A stretch of DNA of 64,000 nucleotides. Origin: Parelaphostrongylus tenuis. Taxonomy: Eukaryota > Nematoda > Chromadorea > Rhabditida > Metastrongylidae. The stretch is from NCBI GenBank assembly GCA_019055375.1, contig JAHQIW010002308.1, positions 310,001 to 374,000 of the forward strand, in the 5' to 3' direction. The translations under genes and the position numbers were made by a program. A model generated the notes under the pieces. The model was not told where the DNA came from. It did not search any database and saw only the letters and a program-made list of their open reading frames with translations. This document shows, one piece after another, positions 1 through 11,966 of this stretch (within the stretch, counting starts at the first letter, position 1; every line of letters starts with the position of its first letter).

Positions 1-245
1 ATTAGAGGTGCTCTGCGTCGCACACGAGGTCAATGGTTCGATCTGACGCTCATGGCTCACCAAAACATCCACAGACTTGTCTGGGTGGATAAGCAGCACT
101 GACTTGGTCCAGCGGGAGGCCACCGCGAGTCATTGTGAAAGCCAGATATGCATTCAATCACCTCAAACGAAGTTAAAATTCAAGACGAATGCATGGCGCA
201 TCCCCACGGATTGATCAAGTCCGAGAGCTTTATCCTTCATCCGTG
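1..245 (+). repeat. tRNA-derived SINE copy, family 1, cut by window start
   Basis: The copy begins inside the tRNA-like head. A box B-like GGTTCGATCT is followed by the family body: the 'CTCATGGCTCACC' stretch, 'CAGACTTGTCTGGG', and a tail with 'CAGATATGCATTCAATCACC'. The same order occurs at 17830-18125 and 41605-41895, and in reverse at 11755-11966. The open frames across it are SINE sequence, not genes. Confidence 0.75.
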
Positions 246-1800
246 CATGGGAGTTATGTCATGCTTATTAAAGTGCTCCAGAACATTTCTTCCAAACATA
301 GCATTTCTTTCATGGTACGTATCATCTACAATGCATATTGTTTCAGATGCACACCCAAACAGGTTCCTAACATGTTTTGCATTTCCGGCTGTTGCTCAAT
401 TATCTGGATTATTTGAAACTTTGTCTACGATCTGTGATCAATATTTGAGATTGAGCTTTGAAAGAAAGGAGCTATATAATTAACGTTGTTAATTATGAGC
501 TCAACTGAGGATGTATTTGCTTAGCATGTAGAGAAAGCATAGAGAAGATATTCTTGAGCAGATCCGCCATTAGAAGCCGCAGTGGTGATGAATGGATGTT
601 AAGTAAATAATGATATTCTATTGGGCATATTAAAGAATACTATTTTCCGATGTCTGAGTTGTTTTACACCATTATTCTCATCAGAGGTTTGGTAACAAGG
701 CTTCCGCTCCTCCCAGTCGTTGGGACGCGCTTGGAAATACATTTTAGACTTTCATGAGAGTAGAATACTAAGATAGAGTAAACTGTGAGGCGCAGTAGAT
801 AACGAACACGCAGTTAGTCCATCCACGACCTGACGTGCTATACACTACACCAGCCGAGGCTTTCGTTGGGACTTTCTCTCAATAATATGCTAATGTGTCA
901 ACAATTACTGATCCCTCGTCAATGAAAGTGACTGAGGAGCGCAAATAATCAGTAAAGACAGTTAGCAGAGCATCAATAGGGTTAATGTTATCAGAGGGAA
1001 CGACAAAGCAAGAACCTTGGCTGTTATAGTGGATAGCACTGAGCACGTAAAAATGGTTATTGCGAGTTCGGAGTCCACTTAGGGTTTTGAACTTCGCTCG
1101 TATCCCAGTATTTTGCCGGTGCAATACTCATCGTACTCTACCACGGACATCAGATTTTACGAGAATGTCAAGGCTAACGTGAAGGGTCGGAACCACGCCA
1201 AGTTGGTTTTTATTCAAATCGGTTGCGATTTATACTTGAATTTTGAGCGAGCAAGCCGAGCATACCCTCAAAAACCTAGGAATAAAATCACAAAGATGTT
1301 GTAATTGCTGTTTGAGAAGTTAATGAAGCACCACAACTATAATTTGTTGAAAAGGCGTTGAGAAGGTCAGCACTTGCTGTAGGCGAAGAAGTGGTGAAAA
1401 AAGTTCTGTTGTATTGCCGGGCAAAAGAGTTACACATATATTTTGTGGGAGTTTGTGCTCATCAAAAAGCCCGTTTTCTTGCTCATCGAACGATGTATCA
1501 TTTGTGGGTACCTATCAATATGTTAGACGGCGACAAATGAAAAACATCTCATTCGCTGAACACGGACTTTATAGGAATGTTAGTATTTAGTCGATAGATT
1601 GAATCCCTGGCTTGAGCCCCACAAAACCCTTCTATAAAGCTGTCAAATTCAAAACAAAATTATGTTTCACACCCTCCGCGCGCCATCGTTTTTCTCACGC
1701 GTGTAGTTCGCGGGAAGCACAGCATATCAACGTGTACAGAAACTTTCGAAGTATCTGAGTCATCGTCTTATCTAAAATTCCCTTCAGAGCGGAGAAAAAA
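246..1800. other. no gene seen; one dispersed-repeat fragment
   Basis: No frame here has good splice sites or recognisable protein content. Around 1544-1670 there is a copy of the dispersed repeat that also occurs at 24.6, 50.1 and 51.3 kb, recognised by 'GAATCCCTGGCTTGAGCCCC' and the following AAATTATG stretch. Confidence 0.5.
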
Positions 1801-1804
1801 TTCC

Positions 1805-2030
1805 CAATTGTTGTTTCATAAATACCTAAGAGAATTGAGTGACGAGCAAAAGTACGACCTCAGAAGGGAGTCGAACCTGCGTGCCATCCATACCGGGGAC
1901 GCGTGCTACCACTACAACACCGAACTACATTCACGACACCACTCATTCTTCAACATCTCTATTTTAGCTGTCAGCCACCAACCTTTAACGGGTTTGGTTG
2001 GGTATAAGATGGTAATCATTAAAACTTAAG
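1805..2030 (-). repeat. tRNA-derived SINE copy, family 2
   Basis: On the plus strand it carries 'GGGAGTCGAACC', which on the minus strand is a box B-like GGTTCGACTCCC. It aligns along its whole length with 6868-7080, sharing 'CACCACTCATTCTTCAACAT' and 'CAGCCACCAACCTTTAAC'. Two copies plus a partial relative at 42335-42425 support an RNA polymerase III-type dispersed element. Confidence 0.7.
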
Positions 2031-2299
2031 TAATCGATTAACTACTAATTGTCTAACGAAAAACTTCTCTGCGGCGAGGTGTAAAGCACAAATCTTTTCT
2101 TTCTTCTACAGCGCTATCAAAAGAGGCTTTCTAAAAAGCAAACACATTTTTCAGTTCTTCAAAACTTGTGCTTCAGAGTGAGCAGAAACATTTTAAGAAA
2201 GGTAATTTGTCCAGCGAAATATAAGTGAGGTAAGAAAAAAAAAACGTGGTCGTGTGAAACTTAATATTATTCTGGATCTTACAGCGTTGCAGAAGAGTG

Positions 2300-2410
2300 T
2301 TTTAAAAATGAATTATGTATGGCTCTAACCAGAGATTTGAGCTTTCGAATGACCACTAACAATCTTTCGAAAAGTTTCGGTTCAGCGAATGAGATCGGTG
2401 TTCATTTGTC
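2300..2410. repeat. dispersed MITE-like repeat with GCTTTCGAATGAC motif
   Basis: The block shares the order 'CAG.GC.GCA.AAGAGTGTTTT', then 'GAGCTTTCGAATGAC', then 'TTCATTTGTC' with 19880-20015, and partly with 25140-25210 and 51275-51400. It sits immediately upstream of the mariner relic. Confidence 0.6.
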
Positions 2411-2544
2411 GCCATCTAACATATATGCACCTATTTGTGTACACAACCTTCAAAAGGAACTGTTCCACGAAGAAGTTCGTCTGCTGTTCTACTTCAACTT
2501 CAATCTGAATGTCGATGATTCTGAGGTTTATCGACTAATCTCCA

Positions 2545-2815
2545 AGGCCTATGGTCATATTGTATGGAACATCTGCCATGCAGTCCAAACTGGCGTCGAG
2601 TGACTATCACTTATTCAAGTCCATTGAACACTTTTTGGGAGGCAAGAAGGTCCAAATTCTTTCCGAAATCAAGCAGAATCTCCAAATTTTCTTCAAGTCC
2701 ATGGGTCCCGAGTTCTACCGCCACGGAATCTTTATGCTGCTGACTTTGTGGCTGAATTGCCTTGATGTGGAAGGAGACTACTTCGACTACTATTTTATTT
2801 TTTGTTTAAGCTTGA
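2545..2815 (+). pseudogene. mariner transposase C-terminal relic
   Basis: The frame starting near 2551 reads into ASSDYHLFKSIEHFLGGKK, then PEFYRHGI and a closing GDYFDYYF. These match the conserved C-terminal block of mariner transposases (SDYHLF...HFL..., EFY..GI...W, GDYF). The N-terminal helix-turn-helix and the first catalytic aspartates are not readable, and the upstream frame is interrupted, so this is a dead 3' fragment. The decayed copy at 28.1-28.8 kb is a separate element. Confidence 0.8.
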
Positions 2816-2849
2816 TAAGTGTACAAATAAGATCTTTCTTAGCATTGTG

Positions 2850-3990
2850 AAAATGCAATAGAACTTTTTTGACAACCTATTAATAACTTTTGTTCAGATT
2901 TTTTTCAAAAATGGTATGAACTATGCGATGATTCTGTTTCCGAGCATAATTTTTAAAATAGAGAAACTGAGGGTGCGCTTCTTCCATCTACAAAAGTTAT
3001 GAGTTGTACGTATAACTAGTGGTCTGCACAGTTCTTGTTCAAGTAAGCAAAATGCATCGAATTTTATCCACATTTTTCATGGTAATATCACTCTCTAATG
3101 AGAATGAACCTTGACTACCAGTATCAATAGGAATTATCATTGAAATCCGAAAAAAATCAATCACTTACGAGGCATGGAAGAACTATACTGATACCGAACA
3201 TTACACTGTGTCTTTGGAATTGGATTGTGGTGTGCAGTACCGTCCTGCAATATCTGCTTGAACAAATGTAAACAAGTCTAAAAATTTGAGTATAAACATA
3301 GGACCCTCTTACCAAGACACAGCCATTTCATTGGCCGTGATCGGCTCCAGCACCGAGGTGTTACCGTGTTTGTAATATGTGAGATGATTAGAGACGTTGA
3401 GGATCTCAAAATCAGAGATTACTCGCTTGTCCGCTTGGTTTCCCCATCCTGAAATGGTAATGGGTCGAGTTTACGAGCACCCAGCATAAAGTTTCCATTC
3501 GTACCCTCGAATATGCAAGCTTCCAATGCGATAACATTTGAATCAATGCACGTGGTTCAGTTACCGATCCCTGATTTACATTGAATTTGGTACAAGCTCT
3601 TGGTGACATGAATTACAAGTAGAAGAACGATTATCGGCTTTCAGGTTTTTCTGTTGACAGAGAAATAGCTTTCACAACTTTGTTTACACAAATTAGTAGT
3701 GGGTGGACTGACATGCGAAATGAACATATAGGGCAAGGCCATGTCCTACATTTAAGTCACCGAACTAATCAAGTTGATAGTGGAGGGCAAATATGTACCG
3801 CTGAGAGGACATTAATAGGATATCATGAATATCACTTAGAGCAAGCCTGTAAGTTACTGATCACCAAGTAACTCTTAAGAAAAGCCATCACCAGTTATTG
3901 AGTCTTTATCCATTGGAAATGTGTAACAGACTAATAGTAAGCAATGCAGAAGTGCACTATAGAAGTGAGCAGTGCAGAGAAAGTGTCATC
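2850..3990. other. no gene seen
   Basis: AT-rich sequence with short frames only. None is bounded by convincing splice sites or resembles a known protein. Confidence 0.45.
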
Positions 3991-3993
3991 AGA

Positions 3994-4112
3994 ACAGGAG
4001 CATTGGTAGCGCAATCGGTTAGCACTCATCCCCGTAAAGAATGCTGCACAGGTTTGATTCTCATCTGAGGTTCACAGCTTTGCTTATCACTCAACACTAT
4101 CGAATATAAATT
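3994..4112 (+). repeat. tRNA-like SINE copy, family 4
   Basis: It has a box A-like 'TGGTAGCGCAATCGGTTAGC', then a box B-like 'GGTTTGATTCTC', then 'CTGAGGTTCACAGCTTTGC' and 'ATCACTCAACA'. The last part is the tail shared with copies at 40.7, 43.3-43.8, 46.7 and 53.3 kb. Confidence 0.7.
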
Positions 4113-4970
4113 AGCAAGCACTATAGTTTCTTCTTAAGACACACAAGTGACGTTTTCGAAAAGTGTTACGCACAGTCAGGTAATCCGCGGCTTCGATTAA
4201 TCAAGTCTTTTATCTCTCCGAAGAAGCTATATTGGTTCCAGCGTTGTCTTAGAGTTTAGAAACATTGACTTGGTAAAATGGCAGACCAATAAGTCGCTGC
4301 CGTTGCCAGATATACAGTCAAATACTTTTACAAAACTCAATAAAGTTGAGCGCAGTGCTTGTTGAATGGAAGTGGTTTATACCAGAAGCGCCATCCTTTT
4401 ATTATTTGAATGAGAAAATTCTTGAAATTTTGAGTCATGTATTGGCAGTAGTAATGTGTCAAGCGTGTATGTCGACACTCTGTGATATGGAAATTTTTCA
4501 ACGAATCAGGATAGCCAAGTTCAAGAAAATCTGCTATAGAAATGCTTTCGGATTTCGCTTACCTATAGAGAGCGTCGGCGGCATATTGTAATAATTCTTC
4601 AAACGAACCTAAAAAAGAAAGTCAGTAGACAGAAGAATCTACAACCTACTGTTCCACAAGTGTACTACGACGTACCTATCGAAACCGAATGAAAATTCAC
4701 CTCACTCATTCGCTGCTTTGCGAACACTGACAACGAACATGAGTTCACGTCTCGTGGAAAATCAGCATAATCCAGATTACAGCCGACCTTGATCGAGAAC
4801 GTCGGATACATCTCCACTTTAGCTTGCTGTAACCGAAGTGTTATACCCGTTCAACTCAATTCCAAATAGCGCTTCGAGGAATAATATCAATTAACCATCA
4901 AATATTAATGAAAAGACTTACTTTGATGTGATAGCGCATGGTACCTATTTTTACCCTTTGTGTCGAGCGT
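4113..4970. other. no supported gene
   Basis: One 81-codon frame (4346-4591) lacks a splice context and any recognisable motif, so it is not called. Confidence 0.4.
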
Positions 4971-4971
4971 T

Positions 4972-5250
4972 TACTTAAGACCACGCTCAAATTTCGACAT
5001 GCCAGGTAATCATTTTTGAGCCACGCATGTGGTCTGTTATATAGGGCTGACTTATAGAGCCAGATACACATGTTTCAACCTTGACGATCTCATCAGTCGG
5101 GCGGTACCCTTACGTCTTTAGCCAATCCTCTCGGGGTGCTTGGTCCCTCGGGGCGGGGTCAAGGTTGAAACACGTGTAACGGGCTCTATAAGTCAGCTCT
5201 ATATAACAGACCACATGCGTGGCTTAAAAAAATAATTATCCAGCATACTT
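4972..5250. mobile_element. foldback (long inverted repeat) element, small copy
   Basis: The left arm (about 4999-5085) and right arm (about 5158-5246) are reverse complements with few differences. Both hold 'CCACGCATGTGGTCTGTTAT' in opposite orientation. The ~70-base centre contains 'CCAATCCTCTCGGGG'. Arms and centre match the larger foldback at 50.67-51.24 kb, including the outer 'CTTAAGACCAC' border, so they form one non-coding family. Confidence 0.8.
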
Positions 5251-6230
5251 TTTTTTGCTTTTAAAATTCAAGTCTTAAATTGTGGATGTGATAAAAGGAA
5301 ACAAGAGTTTTCAGACGTTCAAATAGTCTTCATGCTCTGTTATTTTCCTACGAGCTCTGAGTTTAAACGACTAAGCCAATATAACACGAACCTCTTTTCC
5401 AAGTGATTGAAGCAATACGTGTGCATGAGTGGAGATCTCGAAGGCGGAGTAGATGCCAGCGACACTGAAACACTCATTCGAGATAATTTGAACGTCTCAA
5501 GGAGATGTGGCTGGTGCCTTACCTATTCGCCACTTTAATCTTCGGTTGCCAAACTCTCCACTTTGAGCATCTTGTTATGCGAATTCCATTGAAGGCGGTT
5601 ACATCCCAGCCGAGAAATTCATCAATCCATGTCTACAATTGGGAAACACGTCATCCAGCACCGTGTAATTCAATGGTGATATTATTGTACTAAAGTCATG
5701 CACTAAGTGATTCAACTATTCAATCTATTTTCTGAAATGTTAAGAGAATTTTTCATTCAGTAGTCGAAAGAACTCTTCAAGGTCACCTAAATAAGAAGCA
5801 ATGTTATTTATTCACTCTTAAAGGGAGACCTAACCATGTAGAGATGACCGTGAACTGTCATCGTCTGCTCTTGCTGGTTGATTGACACGTGCACTATATG
5901 AAAATGAAGGCTCACATCTGTTGGCCTTGAGATGTTCCTAAAAGGTTAATTCTACTGGCTGTTGTTACGATGTTGGAAATTTGATGAATGTCTTGCCTCA
6001 CAGGTCTTCTTGTATTCACGTAATCTTTGAAAATAGTCTTCTCCAACTCCGTTTGATATTCGCTGTACGTCTTATTATAGATTGCTAAAAAGTAATACAC
6101 ATTGGAATGCTCGAGAAAGTTTTGTCTAAAGTAAATTTTCATTATTTAACCTTACTAATCATGCTGAAGTTCACTCCAGGAGCGTGCAGCTTTTAAGAAA
6201 TTTCGTATTACTAATGAGCCAGGTTTTTCT
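5251..6230. other. no gene seen
   Basis: Short frames only (5505-5693 plus, 5912-6142 minus), without motifs or splice structure. Confidence 0.4.
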
Positions 6231-6241
6231 AACTCCTTGAT

Positions 6242-6281
6242 ATGGCTAGCGTTTCGGCGACTTCACCTTCATCAGAGCCAC
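6242..6281 (-). ncRNA. hammerhead-ribozyme-like motif (Penelope-type relic)
   Basis: On the minus strand the order is TGGCT, CTGATGA, one extra A, GGTG-AAGT-CGCC, GAAAC, GCT, AGCCA. CTGANGA and GAAA are the conserved hammerhead core, GGTG/CGCC is a short stem II, and TGGCT/AGCCA is stem I. The inserted A before stem II and the absence of a real stem III argue against strong activity as a single unit. An opposite-strand partner lies at 6617-6657. Confidence 0.5.
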
Positions 6282-6616
6282 GATGTTGAGTTCGGTGTCT
6301 ACAGCAGTTGCACTTCTGACGATGTTGATCTTCGTAGCATCGCACAGACGCGAATCAAGTAGAATCGATTACTATAAAAATGAAGTAGCGCCCTCAATCT
6401 TACCCTTCTATACTGGACTCCAGCTATGTTGAACTGGTTTAGCAACATTCGGTAGGTCTCTTAAACCGTTTAAACTTGACTAGAATTTTGTGATAAAGGA
6501 ATCTGAGAATGCTACTTTAATCGTGCAGTAATCCGACACTTTCAACCTCCTTTCAAAAGGATAGCTACGAAGGCTAACATAGACCGGAAAACAAACCCGA
6601 TTCGGCTTGAACCGGC

Positions 6617-6657
6617 GTGGCTCTGTTGAAGGCAAAACAACCGAAACGTTAGCCATG
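6617..6657 (+). ncRNA. hammerhead-like motif, inverted partner of 6242-6281
   Basis: It reads TGGCT, CTGTTGA, AGGC..., CC, GAAAC, GTT, AGCCA. The core position normally A is T (CTGTTGA), which should destroy catalysis, but stem I and the GAAACGTTAGCC block are intact. Confidence 0.45.
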
Positions 6658-6867
6658 ATAAAATTTTATAAAAACTTCGCCATAGCTCATCAATATTTTG
6701 CAATAGAGACTATTCAAACCGAGGTTTAAGAAAAAACAAAATTAAATATTTATTTTGGGAAAATCTTCGTTTATGGATCTTCACAAATGACTGGAAAAAA
6801 TTGTTTCTAAGTAAGAAGACTTTGAAATTCTAGTATTTTTATTGCTTCCTTTTCGCAGTGTTATGAT

Positions 6868-7080
6868 GTTGCGTATATACCTAAGAGACCTTAGTGGTGA
6901 GCAAAAATACGGCCTGGGTTTGGAATCGAACACACGTTTCATCCATACCGAGGGCGCGTGATGCTACCACTGCACCCTAAAGGCACATTTGCGCCACCAC
7001 TCATTCTTCAACATCTCTATGTTAGCTATCAGCCACCAACCTTTAACAAGTTTGGTCGGATATGCAAAATAAATACCAAC
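6868..7080 (-). repeat. tRNA-derived SINE copy, family 2
   Basis: Second copy of the element at 1805-2030, with the same 'CACTCATTCTTCAACATCTC' and 'CAGCCACCAACCTTTAAC' blocks. The box B-like sequence is less conserved ('GGAATCGAACAC' on the plus strand). Confidence 0.7.
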
Positions 7081-8555
7081 ACGTTCAGGAAAATTGTTAC
7101 TGAATAACAGTGGAATCTTATAGGATGAGCAAAAAGCAAATTCAATTCTTGATCGTTTACTTTTTGTCATCATTCAGAATCCCATAGTCACCGATTAGTC
7201 TAAATAAATCGTAGTGGGCTTCAACAGCAGTTCCTGCTTTTAAGTAGACAACAATTAGAAATCTTATTCTCTTCATTTACCAAAGCAGTGCTTCCATCTT
7301 TCTAAAACGCTATGTTTTCATCACAAACACTTTGAAGGTAACTACAGAAGGATATGCAGGTGTTGCAGATACCCACCTTCGGCATCCGCTCCTTCATCGT
7401 CTATTCCTTCCGGATCATCTTGTGCTCGAACGGATATAAATAGAGTGGAACATAAAGAAAATGTGAAGAATAACCACATATCTGGATGAAAAATTAAGAA
7501 CTATTCATCAACAATATGGTAAAAGATGAACATAAGAGTTCAACACATTACCCGTTACAATGTGGTTTATGTAAAGTAAGATGGGTTATCTACTGTACAG
7601 CAGTTAACACTTATCGATCAGGAGATCGTTTGCAACTGTGAGACCGTGAAAGTACAGAAATCGTCGACGTTGTATAAATGACGTTCGCGGCTTGCTGGAT
7701 CAGATTACAAATAATCAGTCCGATACTTCCATAAACAAAGCAGCAAACAGGTCACATGGAAGATTCAACAGTCAGCATGTCTGGAGGAGTTTTATAATAA
7801 TTCCTGAACAAACGAGAGGATCTACAGTCTCTCTTAGCACCTTGAAGACTCGTTTTCACTAACCTTTAGTTTGACTCTATTGAATCGCACACTGATCATT
7901 TAGCTTGTCTATTCAAAGGATCTTGATGGTTGTGTCGATGATCCTTATTTGCTTCAGCTTCACTGTGACTGGATTTAAGGCGGATTTGTGCTTTCTAAAT
8001 CATTATCGTTGGAGGGTAATGTTAATAAAAACGATTCCGTTGAATCTGGCTGACAAAAGACAATCTAGGGGTCCCGATTAGTGTAGCGAATGAGACCACG
8101 GAAAAAGAAATCGCGGATTTGAAGTCTAAGCGAAGCCCCAAGTCTCGCATATATCTTACTTTTCTTTTAGTTGTGTCTAACCTCATAGCTACCCTACCAT
8201 GGTAGAGAAAATAATAGGCTCAGAGTAAAAGTCAAAATAATGTGATATTGATAATTGGTAGTGGTAACAGCTCGAAAGTTCGGCCTTTTTCATAACTCGC
8301 TATGAGTAATAGAAAAACATATTACAAAATGTCCTTGTATCTTGAATATACCTGGCACGAGGTTAGAAAATCCCTTCCGATTCAATAGCTAACATTTTAA
8401 AGATTTCGTCTACTTCAAAGCTTGAACGTACTATATCATATCACATCTAGTCATTCGATTATTACTACGTGAACCTTTTCGAAAATTTCGCTCTAAACTT
8501 TTATACATTCAAAGAGCCTGATTTTGCTGCTTCTGAGATTTTGTTACACCAATGG
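7081..8555. other. no gene seen
   Basis: AT-rich, with no frame supported by motifs or splice signals. Confidence 0.45.
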
Positions 8556-8559
8556 TATA

Positions 8560-8595
8560 CGTACGTTTCGGCGATCTCGCTCGTCTCTTCAGACC
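8560..8595 (-). ncRNA. hammerhead-like motif, single copy
   Basis: The minus strand contains CTGAAGA, a GC-rich spacer ending in CGCC, and GAAACGTACG. Core residues are conserved, but stem I is not clear on the 5' side. It is grouped here by its GAAACGT block and overall order. Confidence 0.4.
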
Positions 8596-8639
8596 GCACA
8601 TCTCACTAGCCACCCTACGAAGTAGAAAGGGGAAAGCAC

Positions 8640-11290
8640 AGAATGATAAAGCCTCGCAAAGAGACATCTTGTCTGACCTGGACTCTAGTGAAACAAGGTT
8701 TTCAGGAAACAGTCAAAATAAAGGGTAGATACTGTGCCATCAATGACAGCTATGAGCCATCGACTGTGAAAAGGCCCACATTCCGCTCCTCCCTACCATA
8801 TAGGGTGGCTAGCAGGGCGTGTGCTGCTGACAAGACGAGCAAGACCGCAGGAGCGTACGTTCACCACTGGCGCAAAAAAAAAAAAACCTGGAAAACGATT
8901 GAACCAGCCTCTCTGAAGACTTTGTGCACATGTACTAAAAGTCTAATGCGATATCAATTCAAAAGTATAGCTGTCTCATATAAACCCACCGCTATATTGC
9001 TTACATGGGAGAGGTGACCGTTAAGGTAACATGAACCAATGGGGATATGGAGCAGGTTCCATCGGCAGAGATCATGTTGTTTTATTGCGCTATCCATTGA
9101 ATAATTCAGCTATTCTTATTTTCCACTCTTTAATGATATGATGTACAAAAACTGATGGCAGTACATTTTATTATTTGCGCTCATTTCCTATTAACAAATG
9201 ATTTTTAACTGAAAAGCATCATTAGGATGCTATACTATGCTGGTGATCTCAGAGCTAGCTCATATAATAAAACATCCATTTGATAGGTTTCTTCAATTTT
9301 TCGATTCTCTCAGTTGTCCTGAAATTGTCATGCTCAGTTACGATCGAATTCCGAGTGAGCACGACCACTGGAAAGTTTCGAGATCATCTCCTTCCACTGG
9401 ACCTTCCACAGCTGTTCATCTGTGGTCTTCTTAGGATGGCGAAACAACTATGCTACAATGACCCTGGATAGGTATTCCATCTGTGTTGCTAGAAAAATGA
9501 TTATTTTATCCTAAAAGGCATACTCCCGTGTGCACGTCAATCACTTCTCAAGGCTTCCCGTTCAGTCGGCTCGTTCTACTTGCATGTTGTGACACTTCTG
9601 GTTCAACCATATTCCTCGTCTAATGAGGAACTATGCAAATATCCTTGATATTAATGGCTTACTCACCTCGGCAACGAGCTAATGCTCCCGGCTCGCACTA
9701 GTTATCCCTTAATTGCTACCGTCCACACCTATCGTCCTGACCAACAACAACTTCATGAAGTTCATCTACAGTTCAGGACCACCACACAAGCAATCTTTGC
9801 CCACTTTGCATTTTGTTCAATTACAAATTTTTATATCTATCGGGGCAGTAGTAGTATGCATATTCGAAGCCCTGTTACCAAGGTTTACTAATATCAAACG
9901 TTTAAAATCGTAATTCAATCTATGATGATTATTAGACTATATCTACAACTAAGAGCAGTCTTACAGAATGTTGACAGAGTGATGCTAAAGTTATGAATGG
10001 TTGTTGCCTCCTTTCTGGCTTCATCAGTAAGACCTTATCTATGTACATGACTTGAATATTCTTTTTTTTATTGGCACGAATTCAGTGATTAGACCTGGCT
10101 GAACCAAAGTAACTCGTTAATGAATACCAGTTGTTGCATCCACACTCTCGTCTGTGCAGCTTGCTGAGATATGAACCGGAAAGCTGAACCACTAAATTAT
10201 ATTCGGTCGAAGTCATGGCTCAACAGGGATGTAACAAGTAAAGATCCTCTGTCATATGTCTATTGATTCGAGTCTTTTAATTCAATCACATCTTTGAGAT
10301 ACCCGCAGATGTCCTCTATGATTTAAATCTTAGGTGTATGGTACTTCGTAATTGGAAGACATCACGGTGCCTTCTCATTTTTGGCTTTTTGAAAATATGC
10401 ATTTTGTTTCGACATTACATAAATATGAAATTTATCTCTTCTGGATATCTTCATAAAACAAACGCTATCAGCTTGCATCTAAAAATCTGTAAAGATAAAT
10501 GAACTACTACATTCTCTCACCGTCAAAAAGCATTTCGGGATTAAGTTAGCGGAGTGCACTTAGTTAACATATTACGCCACTTTTTCTTTTGTTCGGATGA
10601 TAATGCTATCGATGATTCAGAGTGTTGACTCATTCAGCTTGTTCCAACCAGCAACCGTCTTATTGATTTTCATCTATCAGTTCTCAAAAATCAAGACATC
10701 GTAGCGTCTTTTTTTTCCTTTCAATCTATATTCTGACGCCAGAGGATTGAACTACGGTGTCCTAGCATAGTTTTCATAGTTTAGAAGCTAAGGAACACTT
10801 TGTGTAACATTATCTGTAAAGCAGTTTCTTTGATTTGCTCGAAATCTAGTGGATATCTCAAACTCAGACTATCGTTGTTTTTTAGCGAAAAATTTTCTTG
10901 ATTGCTATCAATTTTCACAATTTATGATACCTCCATGGAATTCTGCAACTTTTTTGGAGAAAAAATCTCTATCGTCTAGTTGTGGAAGCAATAATCATGA
11001 AGTTTTGTTCCGCAAACATTCTACAAAGGCTTGTGAGGTTTCATAATGTCGCTTGGAGTGATTCCAGTGACCATTTGTATCCATTGGCTCTCAAGCCCCG
11101 CTAGTCGCCTCTTGACAAACAAAAGACTTGAGATGTAACTATTTCGATAGTGCGTTACACAATAGTGCTTTTTCAAAGCTGTAGACATCTTGGTTTCTAG
11201 GCTGATTATCGTCTTCTGTCATTCTCTGTTGAGAGTCAGCAGTCTTCCACCGCATCTCTTTTAGCCTTATTCTTCCAAAGGAATGTATAA
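8640..11290. other. no supported gene; tRNA-like fragment near 10.1-10.2 kb
   Basis: A 124-codon plus frame at 8643-9017 runs through a poly-A tract and has no recognisable content. At about 10135-10210 the minus strand has a tRNA-like stretch (plus-strand 'GAGATATGAACCGGAAAGC'), probably a decayed SINE head. Confidence 0.4.
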
Positions 11291-11300
11291 AAAATGAGAG

Positions 11301-11627
11301 TTATGATACTTGTACAAAGTCAGTATCGCCATTTGTATCTAACTCGCGTTGCCCTTGAGGATTCGATTCTAACTTCACTAGTTTTCTTGACATTCTATCA
11401 ACTTCGACGATGTTCGCATCTGTCTTTCTTACCTGCGGCGGTGCATTTGCATATCGAATCGCTTGTGTCAACATTGCATCTCGCCGCTCGTCACTATAGT
11501 CATGCTTCCACCAGTTCAGGGCTGAGCTACAGCACATCGTCCTCGTTCTATTTGCACTTAAGACTCTTCTACATGCGGCTACTCCGAATTCAGCTGTGAT
11601 GCACTGTTTCTTAGATCCAATGTTCAA
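11301..11627 (-). CDS. unrecognised 3'-terminal exon, hypothetical protein
   Basis: On the minus strand a good acceptor (ATATTTCAG) at 11628-11630 opens a frame of 108 codons to a TAA at 11301-11303. The product starts LNIGSKKQCITAEFG and is rich in Arg and Cys (VAACRRVLSANRTRTMCC), with a later WWKHDYSDERRDAM segment. A strong donor-like CAG/GTAAGA inside the frame, after ...YANAPPQ, would instead end this exon near 11443. No domain was recognised. Upstream exons should lie at higher coordinates; none was found between 11.7 and 15 kb. It could also be a chance frame. Confidence 0.4.
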   Translation of the reverse strand: MNIGSKKQCITAEFGVAACRRVLSANRTRTMCCSSALNWWKHDYSDERRDAMLTQAIRYANAPPQVRKTDANIVEVDRMSRKLVKLESNPQGQRELDTNGDTDFVQVS

Positions 11628-11754
11628 CTGAAATATCATAACCAACCATCTTTCCATTCGCAAATTCTCAATACTATTTCAGTCGGAAAGAATAAAACTC
11701 TCGCGTTGATCAATTCCTGAGGTTTGTATCACATGATCGGCTTCATCAGGCATT

Positions 11755-11966
11755 CTTAGTGGTTACTGAGCGTATATCTGGCTTCTGCAATGACTCGCGA
11801 TAGCCCACCGATGTATAAGTCAGTGCTACAATTCTCCCAAACTAATGTGGTATCAGATGGCCACCTTCGGAGGTATGAAAGGCTTGGTGAGCCCTGGGCG
11901 CAGAATCGCACCGTCGACCTGTGTGTGTCGTAGAGCACCTCTAACTACTGCGCCACCCGAGCCCTT
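11755..11966 (-). repeat. tRNA-derived SINE, family 1, most complete head
   Basis: Reading the minus strand, the head begins with GGCTCGGGTGGCGCAGTAGT, a box A-like start. It continues TTAGAGGTGCTC, then a degenerate box B GGTGCGATTCT, and then the body with GGGCTCACCAAGCC and CTGATACC. This copy shows best that the family descends from a tRNA. It ends near a CTCAGTAACC block. Confidence 0.75.

Noticed and set aside
148..483. 111-codon frame near the window start
   Set aside because: It overlaps the family 1 SINE, and the same text recurs at 18.0 kb as repeat, not gene.
8643..9017. 124-codon plus-strand frame
   Set aside because: It runs through a poly-A tract, has no splice context, no recognisable motif and an odd composition. 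It is the kind of frame expected by chance in 64 kb.
9990..11760. further hammerhead-like pieces (CTGATGAAGCC near 10008 and 11740, minus strand)
   Set aside because: The GAAA core and closing stem are missing, so they were not counted.
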